Assembly: GCA_050730835.1 (NCBI GenBank)
Contig: JBOHNS010000028.1
Location: forward strand, 1-46,618
Direction: 5' to 3'
Length of the DNA: 46,618 nucleotides
Source of the DNA: JBOHNS01 sp050730835
Lineage (GTDB): Bacteria > Patescibacteriota > Saccharimonadia > Saccharimonadales > UBA4665
Numbering within the stretch: position 1 is the first letter of the stretch; every line of letters starts with the position of its first letter. Below, piece by piece: positions 24,118 through 32,534 of the stretch. Both the position numbers and the translations under genes were made by a program. Below the pieces are notes generated by a model. It searched no databases and had not been told where the DNA came from. It was given only the letters and a program-made list of their open reading frames with translations.

Positions 24118-24168
24118 GCAGGATTTCTGATATACATTAATTTGTATGCCGAAAAATCCTGCTTTTTT
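24118..24168 (+). terminator. Leader terminator before the MFS gene
   Basis: GCAGGATTT (24118-24126) pairs with AAATCCTGC (24154-24162), enclosing a second small hairpin (ATACA/TGTAT), and is followed by six T. It lies between the promoter and the gene, so read-through must be regulated or partial. Confidence 0.88.
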
Positions 24169-24216
24169 ATTGTGGGCGAACCGACAAGCGGCATATCATA
24201 AATAGGAGATTTGAAT

Positions 24217-25683
24217 ATGGCAAAAGCTAAAGCATTTTTAAGCTGTTCGACTGGCAGGCAGGCCAAGCCGGCGGCTGGTCGATCGCTGATTTTCGCGGTT
24301 TTGATGATCGGCATGTTTATGGCTTTGATCGACGTAACTGTGGTTAATGTGGCGCTGCCGAGCATTCAGCACGGTTTGAACGCCGGCAGCTCGGTGCTGG
24401 AATGGGTGGTTTCGGGCTACGTTTTGGCAGTTGGTTTGCTGCTGATTACGGCTGGCCGGATTGGCGATAATATTGGGCATCGTTGGACTTTTTTGGTCGG
24501 GCTCGCGATATTTACTTTGGCTAGTTTGACTTGCAGTTTGGCGCAAAATTCCGGCCAGCTGATCGCTTCGCGCGCCTTGCAAGGCGCCGGCGCGGGGATT
24601 TTTACGCCGGCTGTGACGGCTTTTATTCAACTGCTGTTTCAGGGCAAAGAGCGCAGCCGAGCCTTTAGTTTGCTGGGCGCAATTATTGGCGTGGCGACGG
24701 CCATCGGGCCGCTGCTTGGTGGCCTTTTGGTGCAAGCCGGCGGCCTAAATAATGGTTGGCGTCTGGTATTTTTGATTAACGTGCCGATTGGCGCCGTTTT
24801 GTTTCCGCTGGCTTATAAATTATTGCCGCATGACGAAGGCGCGTCTGAGCGCCGTCACAATGTCGATCCGCTGGGCATCGGTCTGCTCAGCGCCGGATTG
24901 TTGCTATTATTAATTCCGCTGGTCGAGGGACAGCAGCTCGGCTGGCCAATCTGGACGTACATTTGTTTTATCGCAGCGGTTCCGGTTTTTACCGTGCTTT
25001 GGCAGCACGAAAATCGGCTCGACAAGCGCGGCGGGGAGCCGCTTTTGCCAACACATTTGCTGCGCCAAATTCCGTTTGCCGCCGGCTCGCTATTATCATT
25101 AGTTTATTTCGCGTCCTTTACCAGCCTGTTTTTCATTTTGTCGATTTTTTGGCAGGACGGCCTCCAGCGCGGAGCTTTGGCGACCGGGCTGATGATCGTG
25201 CCGTTCGCCATTGGCAGCATGATATCGGCTTCGGTTAGCGATAAATTTTCGGCGCGGCTGGGACGCGGCGTTTTGGTACTGGGCGCAGCTACGCTGGCCA
25301 TTGGCTTGGCGTTGGTGTTGTTCGTTTTGCATATCGGCGGCTACGATATTAGCGCTTATATTTTGACCGGGCCGCTGTTTCTGGCCGGCCTCGGCAACGG
25401 TTTATTCATTGCGCCAAATATGGATTTCGTGCTGGCCAGCGTGCCAGGCCGTGACGCCGGCGCGGCTACCGGCGTGCTCAATACTGCCCGTCGCGTCGGC
25501 AGCGCTCTGGGCATCGCCGCCATTGGCACAACGCTGTTTGGCACGCTAAAATTCAGCCATCAGCCGCACGCGCTCGCCCTGACCTTTTCCCGTAGCGCCC
25601 AGCTGGCAACTTTGGTCGCCGTAATTTTAATCATCCTGGCGCTGGCCATGGTTTCCACCCTACCGAAAAAAATTACAGCCTAG
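24217..25683 (+). CDS. MFS multidrug exporter, DHA2 (EmrB/QacA) family
   Basis: This 488-residue protein has about 14 hydrophobic segments, the DHA2 topology. The D1 motif DVTVVNVALPSIQ is near residue 40, motif A-like GRIGDNIGHRWTFLVG near 82, and the antiporter motif GAIIGVATAIGPLLGGLL near 150. Such proteins expel drugs or other toxic amphiphiles using the proton gradient. The ATG at 24217 is spaced properly from AGGAG (24204-24208); the TTG at 24211 is too close. The leader holds a possible riboswitch and terminator. The N-terminal extension (KAKAFLSCSTGRQAKPAAGR) is polar and basic, probably cytoplasmic. Confidence 0.9.
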   Translation: MAKAKAFLSCSTGRQAKPAAGRSLIFAVLMIGMFMALIDVTVVNVALPSIQHGLNAGSSVLEWVVSGYVLAVGLLLITAGRIGDNIGHRWTFLVGLAIFTLASLTCSLAQNSGQLIASRALQGAGAGIFTPAVTAFIQLLFQGKERSRAFSLLGAIIGVATAIGPLLGGLLVQAGGLNNGWRLVFLINVPIGAVLFPLAYKLLPHDEGASERRHNVDPLGIGLLSAGLLLLLIPLVEGQQLGWPIWTYICFIAAVPVFTVLWQHENRLDKRGGEPLLPTHLLRQIPFAAGSLLSLVYFASFTSLFFILSIFWQDGLQRGALATGLMIVPFAIGSMISASVSDKFSARLGRGVLVLGAATLAIGLALVLFVLHIGGYDISAYILTGPLFLAGLGNGLFIAPNMDFVLASVPGRDAGAATGVLNTARRVGSALGIAAIGTTLFGTLKFSHQPHALALTFSRSAQLATLVAVILIILALAMVSTLPKKITA

Positions 25684-25803
25684 GCTTAAAAACAAGTTTA
25701 TAACGTCACAGGAATTAGCTTTTTAAACCCGGCGAAAGACTTTAGAGCTTGATGATTGTGCTATAATTTTAACTACAAAATAATATTTTTGAAGGAGTTT
25801 TAT

Positions 25804-26146
25804 ATGTCGGATAAAGACGAGATTATGGTTGCTACGACTGACGACTTGCCGGGTTACGAAGTGGTGGGAGTTGTGGGCGAAATTTTTGGGCTGATTGTCC
25901 GAAGCCGCAATGTTTTAAAGCAATTTTGGTGCCAGCTTGCGCAAAGTTGTCGGCGACGAATCCGGCGGCTACACCAAATTATTACCAGACAGCCGTGAAC
26001 AAGCTCTCGACCGGCTGCGCCAGGCCGCGGCCGCCAAGGGGGCCAACGCCGTGCTGGCCATGCGCTTCGACACCAGCGAAATCGGCGGCATCATGAACAA
26101 AGTCGCCGCCTACGGCACGGCCGTAAAAGTCCGCCCCAAAAAATAG
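25804..26146 (+). pseudogene. YbjQ/UPF0145 family protein, frameshifted
   Basis: The first frame encodes MVATTDDLPGYEVVGVVGE and a segment ending near VRSRNVLKQF. The match continues in the next frame with GASLRKVVGDESGGYTKLL and later GANAVLAMRFDTSEIGG and YGTAVKV, all characteristic of the YbjQ pentameric fold. The break lies at a TTTT run at 25924-25927: removing one T restores a continuous protein of about 113 residues. A good Shine-Dalgarno (AAGGAG) precedes the ATG. It is either a real decay or a homopolymer sequencing error. Some YbjQ proteins are annotated as heavy-metal-binding; the function is uncertain. Confidence 0.8.
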
Positions 26147-26157
26147 GTTTCTAGGTG

Positions 26158-26751
26158 TCACTGCGATAGTTGTTTGATTTCGGCAACTTCTAGGTGCGGC
26201 AAGTTGCGATGCCGGGTCGGATCTATTTTTAGAAAACTGGCTTGCAAAATTTGCAATACGTTACCGTGCGAAACTAGTAAAATGTCCTAGTTTTTGTAGA
26301 GCTTTTCTAACACATTTATAAATGAAGTTACTCGATCCTGAACGGCTTCCACGGATTCTAAACCGTCTTGCGATTGGCTGATTTTCCGCTCGTCATTAGC
26401 CCAAACTTTTTGATAGTTCTTGTCGCCGGTTTGCTCCTATTTGCCGAAATTCCGCTCGCACAAAGCCGGAACGGTTTTAATTTCAGAAACGCCAATAATC
26501 CGGCCAACAATATCCGCGGTTTGTCTGGCACAGCTAAAATCCGAACTATAAATAATAATATTTTGCGATAATCCGCTATTTTTGGCAGCCTGCTCAGCCT
26601 GCTGTTTACCTAAATCTGTCAGCCCGTATCTACTGGATTTGCCAAGTTTCGGATCGCTAACAATTATCTCTTCGATATTAGCTCGACTCTGCCCATGCCG
26701 CATTATAAAATAGCGATTATTCAATTTATCTATGCTGGCCAAGCGATTCAT
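26158..26751 (-). pseudogene. Histidine phosphatase (phosphoglycerate mutase-like), two in-frame TAG stops
   Basis: The first part has the RHG motif (FIMRHGQSRAN), LTDLGKQQAEQAA and SSDFSCARQTADIV, ending ALCERNFGK before a TAG. The same frame continues with EQTGDKNYQKVW, meets a second TAG after EKLYKN, and goes on with ILLVSHGNVLQIL, which holds the second catalytic histidine. The whole is 198 codons with no frameshift. The first stop fits a mutated TGG or TTG, the second a mutated AAG or TGG. TAG ends intact genes here (pilA, murA), so recoding is unlikely and decay is the simpler explanation. Confidence 0.85.
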
Positions 26752-26802
26752 GCCTAAACTATAGCAAAATAAAAAGCTTTCTAGTGAAGTCGTTAGTTAA
26801 AT

Positions 26803-26879
26803 TGGAGGGTCCAGTGGGACTTGAACCCACGACACCCTGCTTAAAAGGCAGGTGCTCTAACCAGCTGAGCTATGGACCC
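26803..26879 (-). tRNA. tRNA-Lys (anticodon UUU)
   Basis: Acceptor GGGUCCA pairs with UGGACCC. The anticodon arm CCUGC-CUUUUAA-GCAGG gives UUU. CCA is encoded at 26803-26805. Confidence 0.95.
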
Positions 26880-26997
26880 TCGTCGCACTGTACGCCGATA
26901 CCTCGTTTTGCCTATCGGCAAAAGCTTCGGCTTACGGCTACAGCGCTCCTCTCAAAATCGTATTCAGTCGCTAACGCTCCTTGGATTGCGATTTTGG
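26880..26997 (-). repeat. tRNA-upstream structured element, copy A
   Basis: On the reverse strand this element runs straight into tRNA-Lys. It shares with 45629-45816 the strings GCAATCCAAGGA, TAGCGACTGA, GAAGCTTTTGCCG and GGCAAAACGAG. CAAAATCG (RC of 26989-26996) pairs with CGATTTTG (RC of 26953-26960). In copy B the same helix is AAAATTG/CAATTTT, which keeps pairing by changing both partners. Confidence 0.7.
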
Positions 26998-27074
26998 TAG
27001 CTTCAAAGGCGGTAAATAACAGATTGTATTATCTTTAGTTTTTGGTTAAAAGTCAACTGCTTAGATAGTTAAAA

Positions 27075-27557
27075 TTAAGCTTTGGATTTTTTGGAGTTGC
27101 CGGATTTTTGGCGCTGAAACCAAATGAAAAATAGACTGACGGCAGCAGCGGCGACAATAATTTCCGGACGATAATTATTGACGCTGTGCCACTGCGATAA
27201 TTGCGCCAGACTTTGGCTGCTCGAGCCGGGCAAAAGCGGCTGCGCCAAAAATAATAGCAACAATCCCGTGCCCAGCGCCGGCAAAAGATTGGCCAGCTGC
27301 TTGGCCCCGCCTTTGACGCTGCGAAAAGTTATTACGGCCACAACTACTGGCGGCACTAATAGTAAAATTAACTGCCAGCCATTGCCGCTAATGTTTTGTG
27401 TTTGCGGCAAAACCGCGGCACTGGAATGCGGCACATAGCGCACCAAAACATCGCCTGCGCACAAGCTCATAAATAATATGCCGGCGTTAAATTTTAGCAA
27501 AAGCGCGGCTAAAACCGGAATCAGTATAATTATGATAAGCAGTACTAGCGGCGACAT
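27075..27557 (-). CDS. Hypothetical membrane protein, four segments
   Basis: This 160-residue protein of no recognised family has hydrophobic segments at about 2-36, 60-77, 90-107 and 132-147. The C-terminus is Lys/Ser-rich (RQKSGNSKKSKA), probably cytoplasmic. The segment between the third and fourth helix is polar and Ser-rich (PGSSSQSLAQLSQW). It stands between a palindromic repeat and tRNA-Lys, without an obvious operon partner. Confidence 0.6.
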   Translation of the reverse strand: MSPLVLLIIIILIPVLAALLLKFNAGILFMSLCAGDVLVRYVPHSSAAVLPQTQNISGNGWQLILLLVPPVVVAVITFRSVKGGAKQLANLLPALGTGLLLLFLAQPLLPGSSSQSLAQLSQWHSVNNYRPEIIVAAAAVSLFFIWFQRQKSGNSKKSKA

Positions 27558-27574
27558 ATGTTAATACTATAAAT

Positions 27575-27699
27575 AGAACTTACGCATTTTGCACATTTCC
27601 AAGCGAAAATCTCCGCTTCTCATTCCGCCGTACCGATAGTACGGCTACATTGCGATGCTCGCTTTTCATCCCAAACTTCGCTTGAAATGCGTAAGTTCT
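27575..27699. repeat. Dispersed palindromic repeat, copy 3
   Basis: The outer arms AGAACTTACGCATTT and AAATGCGTAAGTTCT are perfectly complementary. Read on the reverse strand, the core follows copy 2 closely: AGTTTGGGATGAAAA, CGAGCATCGCAATGTAGCCG, GGCGGAATGAGAAGCGGAG and AAATGTGCAAAATGCG. It lies between two minus-strand genes. Confidence 0.88.
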
Positions 27700-27731
27700 A
27701 TAAAGCATTAGCGTGGCTAAATGGCTACGGT

Positions 27732-28274
27732 TTAGAATTTGAGCGTTTGGCCGAGCCTAACATCAGATTTTGCGGCTTGGCCGGCATTTAGTTCGATAAC
27801 GTAGCGCGCCGGCTGCAGCGGGCAATAATTTTTCGGATAAGTCGCGGGCGATAAATTTGGTTTCAAGTAAACCACGCGCTTGCTAGCGTTAAGCCAAATA
27901 ATATCCAGCCTAAAGCGCATGGCTTTCATCCAAAAACAGTATCTGGCGCTGGCATTAAAAACGAATAACATGCCTTGATTTTGTGGCAGTGACCTGCGGT
28001 AACCCAGACCCTTAGTTTTTTGTGCCGAACTGCTAGCGACTATCAATTTGTAGCTGTGGTCATTAACTTTTAGACTAGGGTTTCTACTAGCAAAAATAGC
28101 TATAATTACAATCAAAACTAATAGAACAATTAAGGAAAAGAGCAACTTTGGCAATATGTTTCCATTTTGACCGCGCGATGATAATTTGAGCGGTAAGCGA
28201 AATTTATATGCCGAGCGTAGCGAAGCAATATAATTTGCAAGGCGAAGTATATTGCTTAAACCGGAATCATTCAT
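27732..28274 (-). CDS. Membrane-anchored DUF192 family protein
   Basis: This 180-residue protein has a basic N-terminus and one transmembrane segment at about 44-62 (LLFSLIVLLVLIVIIAIFA), then a DUF192 domain (about 67-180). The domain shows KGLGYRRSLPQNQGMLFVF, the CFWMKAMRFRLDIIWL block and the strand YVIELNAGQ. DUF192 proteins are small extracytoplasmic beta proteins of unknown biochemical role. The first 40 residues are encoded by a less constrained region and the true start may be further in. It is upstream of the palindromic repeat copy 3. Confidence 0.85.
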   Translation of the reverse strand: MNDSGLSNILRLANYIASLRSAYKFRLPLKLSSRGQNGNILPKLLFSLIVLLVLIVIIAIFASRNPSLKVNDHSYKLIVASSSAQKTKGLGYRRSLPQNQGMLFVFNASARYCFWMKAMRFRLDIIWLNASKRVVYLKPNLSPATYPKNYCPLQPARYVIELNAGQAAKSDVRLGQTLKF

Positions 28275-28339
28275 GCCTTTAATATAATAGAATGATGCCG
28301 CGTGAAGCTATATGGAAACCAGTTTCCCTCATATTGCCT

Positions 28340-29242
28340 TTACGCACCGACACGGTCTTTGCGTTGGCGACCGCGCGCGTTTTGTTCGATGTAGTCTATT
28401 ATTTTTGAGGTTACGTCGCGCTCGGTAACTTTCTCGATTTGGAAACCTGGACTGCTATTTACTTCTAGAACCAGCGGGCCACGGTCGGAGCGCAGCATGT
28501 CGACGCCGCAAACTTGCAGGCCCATGGTGCGAGCGGCTTTTTGGGCGGTTTTGCGTTCTTCATCGCTGAGTTTGGTGATTGTGCCCTCGCCGCCTTGGTG
28601 CAAATTGGAGCGAAAATCGTCGTCTAGGCTCTGGCGTTTCATGCTGGCGACAACTTTGCCGTTGACGACAAAAGCCCGAACGTCAGAACCGGCGCTTTCG
28701 GCGACATATTCCTGGACTAAAAAGTTGACGCCCTCGACATAAAAAGCTTGCATCACGGCCTTGGCGGCTTTGCGCGTTTCGGCCAGAACTACGCCGCGGC
28801 CCAAAGCGCCGCGCGCCACTTTGATAATTACCGGCGCGCCGCCAACTTGTTCCAAAACATCATCAACATCGGCCGTTTCGCGGGCAAAAACGGTTTTCGG
28901 AATACCAACGCCAGCCTTGGCTAGCAGTTGTAAACCGCGCAGCTTATCTCGCGAACGAACAATCGAGATCGAGCTAGTAGTGGTAAAAACGTTTTGCATT
29001 TCAAATTGCCGGACAATAGCCGAACCATAATTGGTCAAACTATGGGCGATCCGCGGAATAATCACATCAATGTCTCGCAGTTCTTCGCCTTTGTAGTGCA
29101 CCACCGGATTGCTGCTCTCAAGCGTTACGTAGCATTTGGCGTAGTTGATGACGCGCACTTCGTGGCCGCGTAGTTTTGCCGCTTCTTTTAGTCGGCGCGT
29201 CGAGTAGTTGCTCGCGCCTTTTGATAAAATTGCTATATTCAT
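28340..29242 (-). CDS. rimK: RimK-type ATP-grasp glutamate ligase
   Basis: This 300-residue protein has the length and architecture of RimK, which ligates glutamates or other amino acids to a peptide end, classically ribosomal protein S6. Visible features are the N-terminal IAILSKGASNYSTRRLKEAA, the ATP-grasp lysine block PVIIKVARGALGRGVVLAE near 146, QEYVAESAGSDVRAFVV near 178, and the metal-binding GPLVLEVNSSPGFQIE near 251. It overlaps the upstream gene by 4 bases (ATGA), so the two are made together. That partner carries a protease domain related to RimB, which trims RimK products. S6 itself is not in the window. Confidence 0.9.
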   Translation of the reverse strand: MNIAILSKGASNYSTRRLKEAAKLRGHEVRVINYAKCYVTLESSNPVVHYKGEELRDIDVIIPRIAHSLTNYGSAIVRQFEMQNVFTTTSSISIVRSRDKLRGLQLLAKAGVGIPKTVFARETADVDDVLEQVGGAPVIIKVARGALGRGVVLAETRKAAKAVMQAFYVEGVNFLVQEYVAESAGSDVRAFVVNGKVVASMKRQSLDDDFRSNLHQGGEGTITKLSDEERKTAQKAARTMGLQVCGVDMLRSDRGPLVLEVNSSPGFQIEKVTERDVTSKIIDYIEQNARGRQRKDRVGA

Positions 29243-30579
29243 AAGCGTCCTAACTGTTTATCGAAAAACTCTGCAGTTATTCGAATTTTATCATCAATGA
29301 ACGGGCCGCTTCTAATTTGCGGACCATTGTTGACCTCCAAAATGTACCATTTCTTGGTCGATTTGTCTTGCACTAAATCTACGCCAGCCACTTGACGATT
29401 AAGGCAAGCGGCGGCGCTGGCCGCCAAGGTGTGCAGCTGGCTTGGCAAAGCGCCTAGTTTTAGTAGCTGCGCATTGACGCCGCCACTGGGTTTATTAAGG
29501 TGTGATTTGAGACGATCTTGGTGGCCTGACGCTGCGCGCCAAATCGCCAGCCTGGTAGTATTGCCAAAAATATTGAGACGGTAAAAACCGTCGTTCGGGA
29601 TAAATTTCTGAGCAACAAATGTCAGCTTTTTGGACGGCCGCGCCTGGCGCAAAATAGTATCGAAATCGGCTTGCGTTCCAATCAAATAATTATTCTTGCC
29701 GCGATCACTGTGGATATCTTTTAAGACAAACGGCAGCCCCAAATATTCGGATAGCTCGCCAAACCTGGTTTTGAGCTGAGACGTCCTGGCGCAAATCGTG
29801 CGCGGCAGCGGCAGCATGGCACAATTTAGTTTCATAAGTTGCGCCAATTTGTCCAGTGAGCGCGAGCCGGCCAGTTCTTTATCGACAAAGTTGCGGCCTT
29901 TGTAACGCAAATAATCCGCCGCAACCGGAGCAAACTCGCCGTTGTAATGACTCTTAAAAAAAATGAAACTATAGGTTGCTAAATCCAGACCGCCATCGGC
30001 CGCATTGATTACGTGTGTGTTCGATCCGTCAAAATAAAAAATCAGCGAATCATAATTATCGCAGAAATAATCGGTTGGTTCATTATTGCGCAAATTGACT
30101 TTTTCAAAAAATGCCACGGTATCGGGGTGTTTGCCAAAAACCAGCACGCGGTTGGTATGAGCCGGGTGACTCAAAACGTATTTTTGGGAAACGTCGACCA
30201 CGAACTTATTTTTGAGTAAGTTTTTGCCTAGCAAAATGCCATAAGCGTTGCGCGAGCGGTCGGCCAGCGTAAACCAACGCTTTAATTTGTGCTCGCCCAG
30301 TTGAACCTGGAGGCGAACTTTGTAGCGCAGCTCTTTTTGACCGAAGGAGTTGCGAATGGATGCATAGCGAAACATATCAGTTGCAATATCTTCGCCGCTA
30401 TAAAATACCGAGCCAGGCGCAAACAAGCAAAAAGTCAGCTTGCCGCCGTCCGGCCGAATGTTGCTGGCCCAAATGGACGACTTGTCGGCGCCGGTATCAA
30501 CCTTGGCCGGGACATCAAAAATTTGGTTATCGGGCAAATTTAGCAGTTCGGCTGTGCCAATATTAATTAATTGTTTCAT
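29239..30579 (-). CDS. Retropepsin-like (RimB/DUF785) protease fused to an ATP-grasp domain
   Basis: This 446-residue protein has two parts. Residues about 3-135 match the ATP-dependent zinc protease / RimB retropepsin-like domain: GTAELLNLPDNQIFDVPAKV then DTGADKSSIWAS with the catalytic-type DTGA, and RNAYGILLGKNLL. Residues about 255-446 are ATP-grasp: LGLPFVLKDIHSDRGKN, FVAQKFIPNDGFYRLNIFG, and the metal-site YILEVNNGPQIRSGPF. The middle (about 140-250) has a strand-rich, unrecognised linker. A ligase and the matching protease in one chain, co-translated with RimK, suggests a closed cycle of adding and removing amino-acid tails. The substrate is unknown. Confidence 0.8.
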   Translation of the reverse strand: MKQLINIGTAELLNLPDNQIFDVPAKVDTGADKSSIWASNIRPDGGKLTFCLFAPGSVFYSGEDIATDMFRYASIRNSFGQKELRYKVRLQVQLGEHKLKRWFTLADRSRNAYGILLGKNLLKNKFVVDVSQKYVLSHPAHTNRVLVFGKHPDTVAFFEKVNLRNNEPTDYFCDNYDSLIFYFDGSNTHVINAADGGLDLATYSFIFFKSHYNGEFAPVAADYLRYKGRNFVDKELAGSRSLDKLAQLMKLNCAMLPLPRTICARTSQLKTRFGELSEYLGLPFVLKDIHSDRGKNNYLIGTQADFDTILRQARPSKKLTFVAQKFIPNDGFYRLNIFGNTTRLAIWRAASGHQDRLKSHLNKPSGGVNAQLLKLGALPSQLHTLAASAAACLNRQVAGVDLVQDKSTKKWYILEVNNGPQIRSGPFIDDKIRITAEFFDKQLGRL

Positions 30580-30656
30580 GGGCCTACAATATTTAACTTA
30601 AAGTTTTGTTTATTATATACTTTTTTACGATAAATTAAAAGTACGTTTAAGTTTTA

Positions 30657-31778
30657 TTAGCCACCGAAAATTGAGTGTTTGCCAGAATTTTCGGCATTAA
30701 AATCTTCCAAGATTTGGCGCTGTTTTCTGGTTAGTCTGGTTGGAGTGTCGACGATGATGGTGACAATGTGAGCGCCGCGCGAGCTGCCGCGCAAATGCGG
30801 CACGCCGTGATCCGACAGTTTGAAATCGCTGCCGCTTTGCGTGCCGGCCGGAACCTTCATGCGCACCGCGCCGTCGACCGTTTCGACGTCCATTTCTAGG
30901 CCGACGGCGGCGTCAACCATGCCGACATGTTCTTCGCTAAGAATTAAATCGCCTTCGCGCGTGAATTTTTTGTGGGCTTTGACGCGAATGTTGACGTACA
31001 AATCGCCTTTCGGGCCGTTAGCTACCGCTTCACCGTGTTCGCGCAAGCGAATCGTCGCGCCGTCGTCAATGCCAGCCGGAATCTTCAGGTCGATATTTTG
31101 AGTTTTTCGCTGCGTGCCTTTGCCGTGGCAAACCGTGCAGACTTTTTCGGGAATTTTGCCAGCGCCTTTGCATTCCGGGCAAACGGTAGCTTGCTGGATG
31201 TTGCCAAAAATCGTGCGCGTTTCTCTAACTACCTGGCCGGAACCTTTGCAAGTGCCGCAAGTTTTTAGCTCAAATCCTGGCTCGGCCGTAGTGCCTTTGC
31301 AGTGCGAACAAGTATCATCAAGGTCCAATTTAAGTTTGATATCGCTGCCAAAAACTGCTTGCTCGAAAGTTATTTCGGCATTAGCTTCCACGTCGCGGCC
31401 ATGCGCCGCTTGCCGTGAGCCTGTCGAACGGCCGCCAAAAAAGCTACCAAAAATATCGCCTAGCCCCATATCGCCAAAATCAAAATTCATCGATTGGCCT
31501 TGGCCGCCGCCAAAGCCGCCAAAACCTTCAAACGGATTGCCGCCAGCACCCGAAGCGCCACCCACGCCGGCATGACCGAACTGATCATAGCGCTGCCGCT
31601 TAGATGAATCTTTTAGTACGTCATAGGCTTCATTAACTTCCTTAAACTTGGCCTCGTCGCCGCCCTGTTTATCCGGATGCAGCTCGATAGCCTTGCGCCG
31701 AAAAGCCTTTTTAACCTCATCCGCGCTAGCGCCTTTGCCAACCCCCAAAACTTCGTAGTAATCTCGTTTATCAGCCAT
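30657..31778 (-). CDS. dnaJ: Chaperone DnaJ
   Basis: This 373-residue Hsp40 stimulates the DnaK ATPase and hands over unfolded clients. The J domain (1-70) has HPD in ELHPDKQGG near 34, followed by a Gly/Phe-rich linker, four zinc motifs CSHCKG, CGTCKG, CPECKG and CTVCHG (about 148-215), then the two C-terminal substrate domains. Full length and all motifs are normal. It is the last gene of the heat-shock region, separated from dnaK by two non-heat-shock genes. Its NYN neighbour ends 3 bases before its start. Confidence 0.96.
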   Translation of the reverse strand: MADKRDYYEVLGVGKGASADEVKKAFRRKAIELHPDKQGGDEAKFKEVNEAYDVLKDSSKRQRYDQFGHAGVGGASGAGGNPFEGFGGFGGGQGQSMNFDFGDMGLGDIFGSFFGGRSTGSRQAAHGRDVEANAEITFEQAVFGSDIKLKLDLDDTCSHCKGTTAEPGFELKTCGTCKGSGQVVRETRTIFGNIQQATVCPECKGAGKIPEKVCTVCHGKGTQRKTQNIDLKIPAGIDDGATIRLREHGEAVANGPKGDLYVNIRVKAHKKFTREGDLILSEEHVGMVDAAVGLEMDVETVDGAVRMKVPAGTQSGSDFKLSDHGVPHLRGSSRGAHIVTIIVDTPTRLTRKQRQILEDFNAENSGKHSIFGG

Positions 31779-31781
31779 TAT

Positions 31782-32378
31782 TTACGTGTCCGCCTTTAGA
31801 TACTTTTGCGCAAGGGGTTTGGTAATAATGCGAGTTGCATATGCTTGCCTCGAAAGAGCACTGATCGGCTGGTATTCATAACCTATGTACATAACTTTTG
31901 AGCTTTTATTTGAGGCTCTAATTGCTGGCAATAAGTCGGTATCGGCACTCATAAGAACTATCTCGCGTCCACTTGCTGCCTCCTGCATCATACGAGCAGC
32001 GACGCCCACATCCACACCCTTTTCAAGCAACTTCCACTCCTGCTGGCCGCAGTTGGGGCAAGATTCGGCCTCTCGAGCACGTAAGTAGCCTACTTTGATG
32101 AATGGGATTTTCTGGCTCTGCAAAAGATTGACCAGCTTTGATTGCAAGTATATCGCTCTTTTTGTTTTGGTTAATAATTCTGGTGTTTCATCATATTGAC
32201 GCAAACGCGCGCCAAACCATAGTATTTCAGACGGCAAATCATCAGCCAACAGCTCTTCTATTAAGCCACGAAAATCATAACTCTGAAAAACCTCTCGCGA
32301 GGCCAGCTCTTCGCCACCTACTAAACGCCTAAGGCCATAGAAAAGATTTTCTCCGTCGATTAGTACGATTTTGCTCAT
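31782..32378 (-). CDS. NYN (PIN-like) domain putative RNase with zinc pair
   Basis: This 198-residue protein begins MSKIVLIDGENLFYGLRRL, the NYN/LabA-type start with a catalytic aspartate and DGEN. Further acidic motifs follow: EKGVDVGVAARMMQEA near 127 and IVLMSADTDLLPAIRA near 145 with D148/D150-type metal ligands. A CPNC pair near 109 suggests a zinc ribbon inserted in the fold. NYN domains are metal-dependent nucleases acting on RNA. It lies between HEPN-like and dnaJ genes, with its own promoter at 32445-32473. Base composition looks more AT-rich than dnaK and dnaJ, which suggests acquisition. Confidence 0.82.
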   Translation of the reverse strand: MSKIVLIDGENLFYGLRRLVGGEELASREVFQSYDFRGLIEELLADDLPSEILWFGARLRQYDETPELLTKTKRAIYLQSKLVNLLQSQKIPFIKVGYLRAREAESCPNCGQQEWKLLEKGVDVGVAARMMQEAASGREIVLMSADTDLLPAIRASNKSSKVMYIGYEYQPISALSRQAYATRIITKPLAQKYLKADT

Positions 32379-32404
32379 TGCTTTATTTCTGTTAATTTAA
32401 AAGA

Positions 32405-32473
32405 CCTCGCGAGAACAAATGTCCAAGCGAGGTGCAGTGTTTGAATAGTAGCACGAATTGACTGACCTGTCAA
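32405..32473 (-). promoter_or_regulatory. Promoter and leader hairpin of the NYN-dnaJ transcript
   Basis: On the reverse strand TTGACA (32468-32473), 17 bases and TACTAT (32445-32450) form a promoter. The leader contains CCTCGC/GCGAGG (32427-32432 with 32405-32410), followed by a short T-rich run, so an attenuator is possible. No CIRCE site is seen here. Confidence 0.6.
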
Positions 32474-32534
32474 TAAGTGGTGTCGCTTCTGCGTTGCCGC
32501 CCGGCTTTCACTTATTAGTAACATCGCTATTAAG

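Noticed and set aside
26158..26751. Recoding of TAG as a sense codon
   Set aside because: pilA, murA and other intact genes end in TAG; the two internal TAG codons are better explained by decay of one accessory gene.
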